This document shows positions 1-11,129 of a stretch of 64,000 nucleotides of DNA, one piece after another; positions within the stretch are counted from its first letter, which is position 1; each line of letters begins with the position of its first letter. The translations under genes were made by a program, and so were the position numbers. A model generated the notes under the pieces. The model searched no databases, was not told the origin of the DNA, and saw nothing but the letters and a program-made list of their open reading frames with translations. Source of the stretch: Liolophura sinensis (Eukaryota > Mollusca > Polyplacophora > Chitonida > Chitonidae). Where the stretch lies: the NCBI RefSeq assembly GCF_032854445.1, contig NC_088301.1, positions 1,924,001-1,988,000 of the forward strand, read 5' to 3'.

Positions 1-1065
1 TGTGTCTACGTGAGTCTGCGCGACGTCCAGTTTTAAACAAATTATTGCTAAAGATAAACACAGAAGTGGGAAGTTCAATTAGCACAGCGAATATACCGTT
101 CATACACGCCGGAATACGTGGAGACGGAGAGTTCCATTCTGGGGAAACTTTCTCCGTCTGTAACGGTGTATTTAGGCCAGGGTTGAAGAGGTCGTCTACC
201 AACCACGTACAGCTCCACGTACTTATGATGCAATAAGTGTCAAACTAGTGGATTGTCCTGATGTGTACAAGTCTGCCATTGGTCGTCCGGGTAACTGTCA
301 TGATACGTCACATGTCGTGTGTGCCCATTTATTCAAGCAGACTCACGTACTGTGTACGTGTGGAGAGCCGAGTTCGTCAAAACTCAGAACATATGTATTT
401 ATTTGAACATTCGGAATTTAAACTTACGAGTTTAAATTTAAATCATACGAGTCAGCTTTGAATACTGACTTTCATTTCGAAAACCACAAGGGTGTGTGTT
501 TTTTTTATTCAAAACTTTGGTATGTCTAGACAGTCTATGGCGTCACATGATCTAGTTTTATAAAACTAGATGATGCTTGACCTGGTTATAGAATGCATCA
601 GTTTGATAAACGGTTACAGTTCTTGAGTTGTCTGTATGTATGTTTTCAATGGTCGGTTGGCAGCGAAATGAACCAACCAATGAAGTGCCTCAAACATGCT
701 GAGCCGGGCTAGAATTTTAGAGAAGTATAAACCCATTACTTGGTTCCTTTTCACCGAAACTGAAAACTATTCCGTTTAACGATGACTTCTGTTATGTACA
801 TTAGTAAAAATCTATGAGACATGCACCATGTTTGAACATGTATACAGTAACGTGGGCTGATCTGGTTTGGCGATGATTTCCATCATAGACGTTTGCCTAA
901 ACTATGTAACATTTAAATACATGTGTGTATATAACATCCATAATAATAAAATTAATTTCAAGGCTACCTATTTTTAACAAACCTATTCAGCCCTTTTATT
1001 CTCAAAAACTGAATTTATATACATAACACAACATATACAGCCTGTTATTGTATATGTGGCCTTCT
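1..1065. other. no gene or element recognised
   Basis: AT-rich unique sequence. Short open frames (45-236, 261-461) show no family resemblance, splice context or compositional support. Confidence 0.6.
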
Positions 1066-1152
1066 GCTCGGTTCCTCCCACCATAATGCTGGCCGCCGTC
1101 GTATAAATGAAATATTCTTGAGTACAACATAAAACACCAAGAATACAAAATA
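1066..1152 (+). mobile_element. SINE 3' tail fragment
   Basis: TCCCACCATAATGCTGGCCG followed by the ATTCTTGAGTAC motif and AAAACACCAA matches the tail of the copy at 4079-4357. The tRNA-like head is missing. Confidence 0.75.
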
Positions 1153-2160
1153 AATATATGTAGCCTAACATTATACAGCCGTAGTAGTTTTCCTGCACTA
1201 ATAATGTGTATAAATGGGAAGAAGTTGCTAGAAACTATATTGAAAGCTTTTATGCAAGGCGTTTTCGGTTTTTCAAATTTTGAATTCTACTAAATGAATG
1301 TTTTTGTTTTTTGTTTTTTTTTCTTGGTTTTTTGTTGCTCAACGTGTTTATTAAGATCACAAATGCCACACATCTGTATTTTTAATGTAGAGCTTAGACT
1401 TCCGTACAGAAAGGTTTTGCCTGATTTCCTAAATAGCTTAGGACTAAATATGTTACTATATAACATGAAAATGATATTACATAGGCGAGTGATTCACAGT
1501 ATTGTGTCTGGTACACTATACAACGCCTTGCCCAACCAAATAGCCACATTACCAGCCGGGCAGATTTTTTTAATACCAAGAGGGTCACTGCATATGATAC
1601 TCTTTTCTAAAGAGTTGTCTTTTGTTAATGCGGAATGTAGCTGTGGTTGACGAATGTCATAACGCTATAAGGATTTGTCTTCGTTATAATGTGCGCCCAC
1701 CGTGAATACAGACTATAAATGTTAGCCTACACATTACCTGCCCGGACAGCCCAGACGGAGATTTCCACAGACATGCAACATGTAATCACTTGTGTAACAT
1801 GTCTGAAGACGGAAAGGACGGCAAACCAGCGCTTCTATTTTCATCTGCCTAATTTACATACCTTGTGACACGACAGGTGACATAACGTGGCTTTAAAACA
1901 GCACCACCTCGTCCTATCGGGCTTCCGGTGTGATTATAGTTACAGGTGTGCCCCTGTCGACATGGGGATTTCCCCCATATATTATCCTTACTTCCACTTC
2001 TATAATTATATATAGTTTTATTACCATGAATCATAGATATATATATATACAGTGGTTTATTCCACTTCCTGGAATGTTACGGAAGTTGAATTGGGAAAAT
2101 ATAATGACATTCATTAAGGGAAGAATGTGTGAGTATACTGGCAATAGATATGTGGATGGG
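1153..2160. other. no gene recognised
   Basis: Contains a T-rich tract near 1300 and a 118-codon frame (1294-1650) without recognisable features. An AT microsatellite-like TATATATATA lies near 2038, just before the 2161 minisatellite. Confidence 0.55.
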
Positions 2161-2535
2161 AAGTGGCTATCTTTGGATCAATATATACATGTGGGTATAG
2201 GGATCAATATACATGTGGGTATAGGATCAATAGATATGTGGCTATCTTTGGATCAATAGACATGTGGGTATAGGATTAATAGACATGTGGCTATCTTTGG
2301 ATCAATAGACATGTGGGTATAGGATTAATAGACATGTGGCTATCTTTGGATCAATAGACATGTGGGTATAGGGATCAATATGCAGGTGGGTATAGGATCA
2401 ATAGATATGTGGCTATCTTTGCAGCAGTATATACATGTGGGTATAAGATCAATATATATGTGGGTATAAGATCAACAGACAAGTTGCTATCTTTGAATCA
2501 ATATATACATGTGGGTATAGGATCAATAGACATGT

Positions 2536-2863
2536 CGGAACCGGTAGATCCAGGATCAATCCTTGATCGAGTCACACTTAAGACTTTAAAAGAGGAAGTT
2601 GTAACTTCCTCGCTTGGCGTTCAGCATGAAGGGGATAGTGCAACGACTGGTTGACCCGTATCAGTATAATGGCTCGGGCGGGGCGGCTTACTTGCCTTCG
2701 GTAAGTCGTCTCAGTGAAGCAGCACTAAATAAAATAGCGGTGGAAATCCGTCCTGCAACAAGGAGGCACATTACACGTACATGCACCCTAATGATTCCTT
2801 CGTCGTCATATGACTGAAAAATTGTTGAGTACGACGTTAAACCCCAAGCACTCACTCACTCAC
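2536..2863 (+). mobile_element. dispersed nonautonomous element (family A), copy 1, with (CACT)n tail
   Basis: About 328 bp from CGGAACCGGTAGATCCAGGA to ACGACGTTAAACCCCAAGCA and a CACTCACTCACT tail. A perfect hairpin GAGGAAGTT-GT-AACTTCCTC lies near 2591. A second copy in opposite orientation is at 41684-42009. TCAATAGACATGT flanks both sides (2523-2535, 2864-2876) but is also the local minisatellite motif. No tRNA-like head is obvious. The simple-repeat tail suggests a SINE-like element. Confidence 0.8.
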
Positions 2864-4078
2864 TCAATAGACATGTTGCTATATTTGGATCAATATATAC
2901 ATGTGGGTATAGGGTCAATAGACATGTGGGTATAGGGTCAATAGACATGTGGGTATAGGGTCAATAGACATGTGGCTATTTTTGGATCAATATATACACG
3001 TGGGTACAGGACCAATGGACATGGGGGTATACGGTCATTAGATGTGTGCGTATAAGGCCAATAGACATGTAGGTATAGGGTCAATAGACATATGGGTATA
3101 GGGTCATTAGACATGTGGGTATAGGGTTAATAGATATGTGGGTAAATGGTCAATATATACATGTGGGTGTAGGGTCATTAGACATATGGGTATAGGGTCA
3201 TTAGATATGTGGGTATAGGATCAATGGACATGTGGGTATACGATCATTAGGCATGCCAGTGTGGGACGGACAGACATGTGGGTATAGGATTAATATATAT
3301 GAACGTGAGTTCAATCTACATTTGAGTAGGATGAATGTACATGTGAGTAGGATCAATGTACATGTTGGTAGGATCAATGTACGTGTTGGTAGGATCAATG
3401 TACATGTTGGTAGGATCAATGTACGTGTTGGTAGGATCAATGTACATGTTGGTAGGATCAATGTACGTGTTGGTAGGATCAATGTACATGTTGGTAGGAT
3501 CAATGTACATGTGAGAAGGATCAATGTACATGCGAGTAGGGTCAATGTACGTGTTGGTAGGAACAATGTACATGTTTGTAGGATCAATGCACATGCGGGT
3601 AGGATCAATGTAAATATGAGTAGGATCAATGTGCATTGGAGTAGGATCAATGTACATGTGAGTAGGGTCAATGTACATGTTGGTAGGAACAATGTACATG
3701 TGGGTAGGATCAATGTACATGTTGGTAGGAACAATGTACATGTGGATAGGATCAATGTACATGTTGGTAGGATCAATGTACATGCGAGTAGGGTCAATGT
3801 ACATGTTGGTAGAATCAATGTACATGTTTGTAGGATCAATGTACATGTGAGTAGGGTCAATGTACATGTTGGTAGGATCAATGTACATGTTGGTAGGAAC
3901 AATGTTCATGTGGATAGGATCAATGTACATGTGGGTAGGGTCAATGTACATGTGGGTAGGATCAATGTACATGTGAGTAGGATCAATATGCATTGGAGTA
4001 GGATCAATGTACATGTGAGTAGGATCAATGTACATGTGAGTAGGGTCAATGTACATTTGGGTACTATCAATGTACATG

Positions 4079-4329
4079 GGGGCCTCCGTGGCTCAGTCGG
4101 TTAGCGCGCTAGCGCAGCGTAGTGACCCAGAAGCCTCTCACCAATGCGGTCGCTGTGAGTTCAAGACCAGCTCATGCTGGCTTCCTCTCCGGCCGTACGT
4201 GGGAAGGTCTGCCAGCAACCTGCGGATGGTCGTGGGTTTCCGCCGGGCTCTGCCCGGTTTCCACCCACCATAATGCTGGCCGCCGTCGTATAAGTGAAAT
4301 ATTCTTGAGTACGGCGTAAAACACCAATC

Positions 4330-4357
<28 letters not shown>
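4079..4357 (+). mobile_element. full-length tRNA-derived SINE with poly-A tail
   Basis: The head CCTCCGTGGCTCAGTCGGTTAG carries an A-box-like TGGCTCAGTCGG and is followed by a B-box-like GAGTTCAAGACC near 4158. The body leads to the tail ATAATGCTGGCCGCCGTCGT and AGTGAAATATTCTTGAGTAC, then 28 A residues (4330-4357). TCAATGTACATG flanks both sides (4067-4078, 4358-4369). It could be a target-site duplication, but it is also the local minisatellite unit. This is the reference copy for the fragments listed below. Confidence 0.88.
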
Positions 4358-4360
<3 letters not shown>

Positions 4361-4745
4361 ATGTACATGTTTGTAGGATCAATGTACATGTGAGTAGGAT
4401 CAATGTACATGTGAGTAGGATCAATGTACATGCGGGTAGGATCAATGTACATTTGGGTGGGATCAATGTACATGTGTGTAAGATCATTGTACATGTGAGT
4501 AGGATCAATGTACATGTCAGTAGGACCAATGTAGGCTACATGTCAGTAGTATCAATGTACATGTGGGTAGGATGAACGTACACGTGAGTAGGATCAATGT
4601 ACATTTGGGTGGAATCAATGTACATGTGTGAAGGATCAATGTACATGTGAGTAGGATCACTGTACATGTCAGTTGGTTCAATGTACATTTGGGTGGGATC
4701 AATAGACATGTGGGTATAGGATCAATATACATGTAGGTAGGGTTA

Positions 4746-6130
4746 ATATATATCAGTGTGGTATGTGGGAAACATATTAAGGGACATGTTATCATTCATT
4801 TGGAGAAGAGCACATCATGAAACAGGGAATATTTAGAAGACAAGCAAAAATTACAAACTAAATCAAGATATAAATCTTATATAAGATTTTATTTAAATGT
4901 ATAGTTTTATTTACTTGATTTGATTTTTTTGGCTTTAGCTATATGCTCAAGAATATACGATGGAGGACAGAAAAACACTTTGCATTAGTGCGTACAATAA
5001 TAAACTACTACGGGTGCCATGCATACACGCAACACAGCAAATGTAGACAGTTGAGCGTGACCTTAAGTTCTCTCGGTGTTCTGTTGTTTCCTCCGCTGTA
5101 GACAAGCCTCCAAAGATACTGACTCATTACACCCTGTAGTCAGATGATTCATAGAAGCACACCATACTGAAACATTACACGTGAATGTATAGTTGCCATT
5201 ACAAACACACATCTAATCAGTCCACGGGAAAGAAATATATTCCCATCTCGATATGTTGTAAAACTAAATAGATAAATATAATAAAATTTAAAAAAAACCA
5301 AAAAAGAAAGAAAAAAATGAAACTATAACATTTGCTGACATCTTATCGTAAAAATAGGTTATTTGGGGGTTTACGACCTTGCATGAATCATAAAAGAATT
5401 CAGTTTGTCTTGCTGTGCTAACACCATAAAATGTGTGCCGAGCCTTGTTTCTTACTAGTAGTGTTTCTTGAATCACTAGGCCCTAACGCCCACATGCAGT
5501 TACCGCCGTATTATTCAGTTCCCAGGCGTATAACCTTACCATCACACCAATACCCACACAGACCGTCTCTTCCCGGTTCTGTGAATCGGCCAGTGTACGC
5601 GTGTATCGAGTGACGCTGTATGCATGTTGTCAGAACAGTGTCAGGGGTGGGGGGATAGTGATGACGTCTCTATTTTCCCGTTCACGGAGCCGATCAGTAC
5701 ATGCATAAAAGTTAATGAAAAACGAAAGTTAATAAGCGTACAGATTCATTTTTTGTTGCAGATTTCCGTTCCCTGTACATTAGATCTGGTATTTGTTTCA
5801 CTGTTCTCAGCTTAGCTTTCAGAAATACAGATCTATACTCTTTCATTTACTAACCTGGAAGTCGACCCTTTCGGGCATGCTGTCCACAACATGTTGAAGC
5901 TGAACGCTACAAAAACATATTCCCTGTAATCCTTCAGTAATTTTTATTTCATATCACCGATAGTTACTCGTCAAAAATAAAGACCATAACCTGCGGAGTC
6001 AATTTTTGTTTGGGAGTCTTAACTTTAGTTTGTGTGTTAATTATGTACAGAACGGAACTATTATCAACTATTGTGAAAAAAGGAGATGATCTTAATTTTG
6101 GGAAGTGCAGCCAAGTCCACCGAGGCAACG
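4746..6130. other. no gene recognised
   Basis: Unique AT-rich sequence with a purine-rich A/G tract near 5285-5320. No SINE or tandem repeat is seen. Confidence 0.55.
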
Positions 6131-6244
6131 CAGTCACGTGATTCGAAAATGGCGGTTTGCGAAGTTCTGATGCTAGTCGGAGTGGATGCGTCGGTTAGAT
6201 TTGTTTTTATTTGCGAATTTATGGTCTTCATGATCTCCACATAA
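6131..6244 (+). promoter_or_regulatory. promoter-like patch: E-box TCACGTGA plus AAAATGGCGG
   Basis: TCACGTGA (6134-6141) lies 5 bp before AAAATGGCGG. Both resemble USF/E-box and YY1 elements found at metazoan start sites. The ATG at 6149 opens 31 codons to TAA at 6244, of no recognisable family. A start site of an unrecognised transcript is possible, but no downstream exon is identified. Confidence 0.25.
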
Positions 6245-6433
6245 TGAGGTGATATGAATTCAGAAATACTTTAAGATCACTGTGCACCTCCTACAACGTT
6301 GCGACTTCGAGGACAGCGCAGGCCACAGGACTGAGTTTCAGATTAGTGAATGTAACGATTCAGAGAGGTTAATGAGGAAGCTAAGCTGGGAACATGGTTA
6401 ACCGAGCTCAGCGCTACCTATACAGATACATTA

Positions 6434-7371
6434 AGTGGTATACACACATGCAGTGGCTGAGGTAGTGGTATACACACATGCACTGGCTGAGGTAGTGGTA
6501 TACACACATGCAGAGGCTGAGATAATGGTATACACACATGCAGTGGCTGAGATAGTGGTATATACACATGCAGTGGCTGAGATAGTGGTATATGCACATG
6601 CAGTGGCTGAGATAGCGGTATACACACATGCAGTGGCTGAGATAGTGGTATACACACATGCAGTGGCTGAGATAGTGGTATACACACATGCAGTGGCTGA
6701 GATAGTGGTATACACACATGCAGTGGCTGAGATAGTGCTACACACACATGCAGTGGCTGAGATAGTGGTATATACACATGCAGTGGCTGAGATAGCGGTA
6801 TACACACATGCAGTGGCTGAGATAATGGTATACACACATGCAGTGGCTGAGATAGTGGTATACACACATGCAGTGGCTGAGATAGTGGTATACACACATG
6901 CAGTGGCTGAGATAGTGGTATACACACATGCAGTGGCTGAGATAGTGCTATACACACATGCAGTGGCTGAGATAGTGCTACACACACATGCAGTGGCTGA
7001 GATAGTGGTATATACACATACAGTGGCTGAGATAGTGGTATACACACATGCAGTGGCTGAGATAGTGGTATACACACATGCAGGGGTTGAGATAGTGGTA
7101 TACACACATGCAGTGGCTGAGATAGTGGTATACACTCATGCAGTGGCTGAGATAGTGGTATACACACCCACAGTGGCTGAGATAGTGGTATATACACATG
7201 CAGTGGCTGAGATAGTGGTATACACACCCACAGTGGCTGAGATAGTGGTATATACACATGCAGTGGCTGAGATAGTGGTATATACACATGCAGTGTCTGA
7301 GATCGTGCTACACACATGCAGTGGCTGAGATAGTGGTATACACACATGCAGTGGCTGAGGCAGTGGTACAG
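6434..7371 (+). repeat. 30-bp minisatellite, about 31 copies
   Basis: The unit is GTGGTATACACACATGCAGT then GGCTGAGATA. It is highly regular up to about 7300 with few point variants; a 2-nt deletion near 7310 shifts the register. Long open frames on both strands (up to 375 codons) come from the 3-divisible period. Confidence 0.96.
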
Positions 7372-8837
7372 GGCCAATTCATTTGGATAATAAATCATGG
7401 CTTCGGCTTTCACATACGCGCTGGGTGCAAAAGAAAAATTAAGTTTTGCAAAAAAACTTGGCCGCTGACCGAAGTCGCAGGCTCGAAACCAAGCTGTGGT
7501 TATATCATCTTTGTTTAGTTTTAGGCCCCTAGAGGTGTTACTCATGCATATGAGGTCATGTCAAGGTGTCTTTCTTCACCCGTCTTAATATCGGTATTCT
7601 ACAGATCGGTAAAAAGCACCAATAAAATAAATAAGATAAAATAAATAAATAAATAAAATAAATAAATAAATAAATAAAACATTTAGCATGAGACTGTACG
7701 AATATATGAAAACATTTCTTAGAACTTCTCCCACAATATGATTCGAAAGAAAATCCTTTGACGGTCAATTATTTCTCGTGGCCTTTTGTACTTCGTTAAC
7801 ATTGTTTGACAATAATGGCAAAAAGTGGATGATACTAATTTCTTTGCCGGAAGTTTCCTTTCACCTTGTTTATGATATCCTTTTGTTTTTTGTGTGACGA
7901 TAAGGCTGCATGCATTCCTAATGAATAAATAAGAAATTATCTTACAGGCCTACGTGAAACTTTGGTGAGAATGAAAAATATATGAAGTGTCTTGTAAAAA
8001 TCGCGGGAAGCACGTGCCTATTGTTCCAGCTCTAAACCCGAAAATATATTTAATAATAGCATAAGTTACATGACAAGCAGGCCTGTATGCAATGTGACAA
8101 GGACGATATTACCACGTAGATGTGATGATATTGTGACAGTTAATCAAACGAAACCTGACTTGTTACGTAACGTTTGCCCAAACCACAGTTGTTGTATTCC
8201 ACGTGTCACGTTAACATCCCCGTCTATTAACTGACGATCTAGCGGACACGATGTCTGAGCTGGGACATAGCGTGGGCTGCTGAATGATGTCATGGACATG
8301 TCTGAGTGGGGGGTTGTGTGATGTAATAAAGTCGCAGAGGTGATCTGTCCAGTCTGTCAGTCACATATTCTCCAGAGGTTGTCTCTTAAGTCCGCTCTGG
8401 AAAGTGGGTTTGCGGTGCGCGTGCATGTATTCCTGTGGTTACAAACGACATCCTTTCGTTGGTCACGTGACCCGTGCAAGACGTACGCGTCCGTGATGAA
8501 ACACACGTAGACACTGTTAACATTATGCAAGTTTAAACACCTTGTTTACAACTACATATACCGCAAAGCATCATTTAGCTGTATGTAGGTTTCTGTATGT
8601 AGATCAACGATTATCAACAAATGTGCAAGCATTAACAAATATGCTTATGTATAATAAGAAATATAGTAAGTAAAGAGACTTACGGATAGTTATCTACCTT
8701 TTGGATAGGGAAGACTCGATTGGAGACTGAACGGCGGATATACTGTTTATGACGCTCTATTCACGAATATCCCAGCCGGTCACTTCTTAATATGAGAGCT
8801 GCCAGTTTTACGGGTGGAGGAAACCGGAAAACGAAAA
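7372..8837. other. no gene recognised
   Basis: Unique sequence apart from the AAAT tract. A weak B-box-like GGCTCGAAACC lies near 7482. No coding exon is evident. Confidence 0.55.
7616..7680 (+). repeat. simple repeat (AAAT/AATAA)n
   Basis: Low-complexity AATAAATAAATAA tract of about 65 bp, preceded by AAAAAGCACCAATAAAATAA, which may be a decayed SINE tail. Confidence 0.7.
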
Positions 8838-8992
8838 GTTTATTTATTTCATTGGTCTTTTACGCCGTACTCAAGAATATTTCACTTATATAACGGCGGC
8901 CAGCATTTTGCTGGGAGGAAATCCGACAGAACCCCGGGGAAACCCGCGACCATCCGCCGGTTGGTAGCAGACCTTCCCACGTAGAGAACAAA
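8838..8992 (-). mobile_element. SINE, 5'-truncated copy
   Basis: It begins on the plus strand with TTTATTTATTTCATTGGTCT, then TACGCCGTACTCAAGAATAT and ACGGCGGCCAGCATT, and runs through GGGAAACCCGCGACCATCCG to CTTCCCACGTAGA. This is the reverse complement of the body and tail of the SINE at 4079. Confidence 0.85.
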
Positions 8993-10187
8993 TAGATGAG
9001 AGATCCTATAAAGTAAATGTTGCGTAATCCACACGTTTTAGGTTTCTGTCAATATATTTTAATTTCTAACGCTTTATACAACTTACAAGTAACAGAACAT
9101 GAAGTTGCCTTTGTTAACACAACATAATTAAATTGAACACTTTATTTGGAAGGCGCATACATTTGAAAGGATTTAACTCAAGTGCCTTGAAAAAATAAAA
9201 AATTTACCATATTATATAAATCAATAATTCTAATAAGTAAAACATAAGTAAAACTAGGTGCACACGATGCATATCCCTGCAAGCTGTTGTATGACCATGC
9301 GCAGGCAGTGAAATGTTGGAATTCTTGAGCACATGGGCTTTATACACCACATAGCCGATGTCTGGATACTTTGGATAGCAAGGTGATGTCAGATTACCTT
9401 TCCACTGGCAGTATACGGTATATAAAAGCCTACTTAATATTCAGACTTAAACCTTGAATGTATTTAATTTCATATGTTTAAACATACGAGGAAAAGTGCT
9501 CTTAAAAATACTTTCCAGAAGCCTATCCTCAAAGATGGAAGGCAGTCTCGCTACAATTGTTTCATGAGTTACACTAGAAAATTAAACCATTCTTAAGGCC
9601 TGAAGACGTGTAATCTCGTCCGTTCCTGCTATTGCGTTTTGTGAGAAACTTACATTGGTAACGTATTATTCTTTGTAAGCTAGAGATCGTGGAAGTTGGA
9701 CCCGAGGTGATTATTGCGCGGGAAAAAGTATAGCTTTGCGGCCCTGTGTAACAGTATTATTCCAGGGCCCTCAACGCCCACCCAAGGGGGAATGGCCGCC
9801 AAACAGGTCTGTAACACGTGTATAGTATGTTTCCAAACTGGTATGGGGTAAGGTTATAGGCCTAGTAATTAGGTAACCTTGGTCATTGACCTTAGCTCTG
9901 TTCTTCTGCGCAGGGTTATAACGGATGGTCTTGACGCAAACTCCGCGATATGGACGCTCTAAATACATTCACAGGTACATCGTGTATACAACAGGTACAT
10001 CTGAAAATACAACTGCTTTGTTATCAGTGTTTTAAGCCTGAGGCGAGCCAATATGAGCTGTAGAACCTGACTGGGAAAACATGTCGCTGTCTGGAAAATA
10101 TTGTGAAATAACAATTTTTTTCAGGTTTAATATACCATGCCAGCAAGTCATTCAGGGTGAAAATGGTATATTGTAACATAATTGTTT

Positions 10188-10510
10188 GAGCTCATAAATT
10201 GATTTGCACTGTTTACGTCGGTGTTCAGAGTCTAAAAGTACAGAATTAAGTATAGTTTGTTACCTAAATGAATTGAGCTCATAGACTGATCTGCACTGTT
10301 TACGTCAGCGTTCAGCGTCTAAAAGTACAGAATTAGGAATAGTAAATTGAGCTCATAAATCAGTTTGCAATGTTTACGTCGGCATTTAGTGCCAAAAAAG
10401 CACAAAAACAAGCATATTTCAGAGCCTAAAAGCCACATAGGTAGTAATTTTTTTTATCACCAAATGAAATGAGCCTACAGATTAATCTACACTGTTTGCA
10501 CTGGAGCTTG
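10188..10510. repeat. diverged tandem repeat, 3-4 copies of about 75-120 bp
   Basis: Copies start with GAGCTCATA at 10188, 10275 and 10349, and a weaker one with GAGCCTACA at 10471. Each continues into CTGTTTACGTCGG-like sequence and TCTAAAAGTACAGAATTA. Spacing is 87, 74 and 122 bp. Confidence 0.75.
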
Positions 10511-10948
10511 GCATACCAAACAATTTCGTTAGAAAGCTGCTATAGACAAATGGAAAGAGTACAAGATAAATTTTAAATTTAATTTGATAATAGTATGCGG
10601 TATAGTTGAAAATGGTCACAAAACTCGTCCGCATGCATGTGCAGGTGAGAAATAAAATCAGTAGTACGCAAATCTTCACAGTCTACACCTATCACATTTG
10701 TTCTCGTCTGAGTGTTTTATACAGCCATGCTTCACCAAAGGAAACTGATTAAGACGGATTAGAATGTTCGGCCCATCAGCTGATTTCAGCTGATTTTAAG
10801 GGAATCCAGGATTCCAGTGTCTAAATTTTGAGCAAAAGGGTCAACATTAATCATTTGACTAATTGGGGTCAACTAGTTGAAGAAATTTCAGCTGAGTTTG
10901 TTTTAAGAAGATTCTCTTGTCTAATTTTAAGAATTGACTGACATTACG

Positions 10949-11129
10949 TATGGATAACAATTCCTGGATTTATTGTGTTGGTGACGTTTCGATGTAGGTT
11001 CTTACATCGTTGTCAAACCACAGTATTCACACACAGTGTGTGAAGTTCTTGCTTATATATTAGTTTCCATTTTTCAGACAGCTTCTTAAAACGTCACCAA
11101 CACAATAAATCCAGGAATTGTTATCCATA
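10949..11129. mobile_element. inverted repeat with perfect 41-bp arms and a small internal hairpin, possible Penelope-like retroelement relic
   Basis: Arms are 10949-10989 and 11089-11129, identical in reverse complement, with a further 6 of 7 bp outside. Just inside the left arm is CGATGTA-GGTTCT-TACATCG (10990-11009). On the minus strand this reads as a hairpin followed by GAAACGTC, a layout I associate with terminal regions of Penelope-like elements, some of which carry hammerhead-type ribozymes. No reverse transcriptase remains. The link to that family is an inference. Confidence 0.5.

Larger units (their letters stand above)
2161..4745 (+). repeat. 20-23-bp minisatellite (GATCAAT-ACATGTGGGTA family), two subfamilies, interrupted by two insertions
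   Basis: From 2161 to about 3300 the unit is like GGATCAATAGACATGTGGGTATA and is irregular. From about 3305 it becomes a regular 21-mer, GTAGGATCAATGTACATGTTG. The 21-bp period leaves long frames open on both strands (heptapeptides such as VGRINVH). A dispersed element sits at 2536-2863 and a full-length SINE at 4079-4357. Confidence 0.93.

Noticed and set aside
3201-4104. Open frames of 230-290 codons on both strands
   Set aside because: By-products of the 21-bp minisatellite, present on both strands with heptapeptide periodicity and no start or splice context.
6418-7545. 375-codon minus-strand and 297-codon plus-strand frames
   Set aside because: Explained by the 30-bp repeat, whose period is a multiple of 3.
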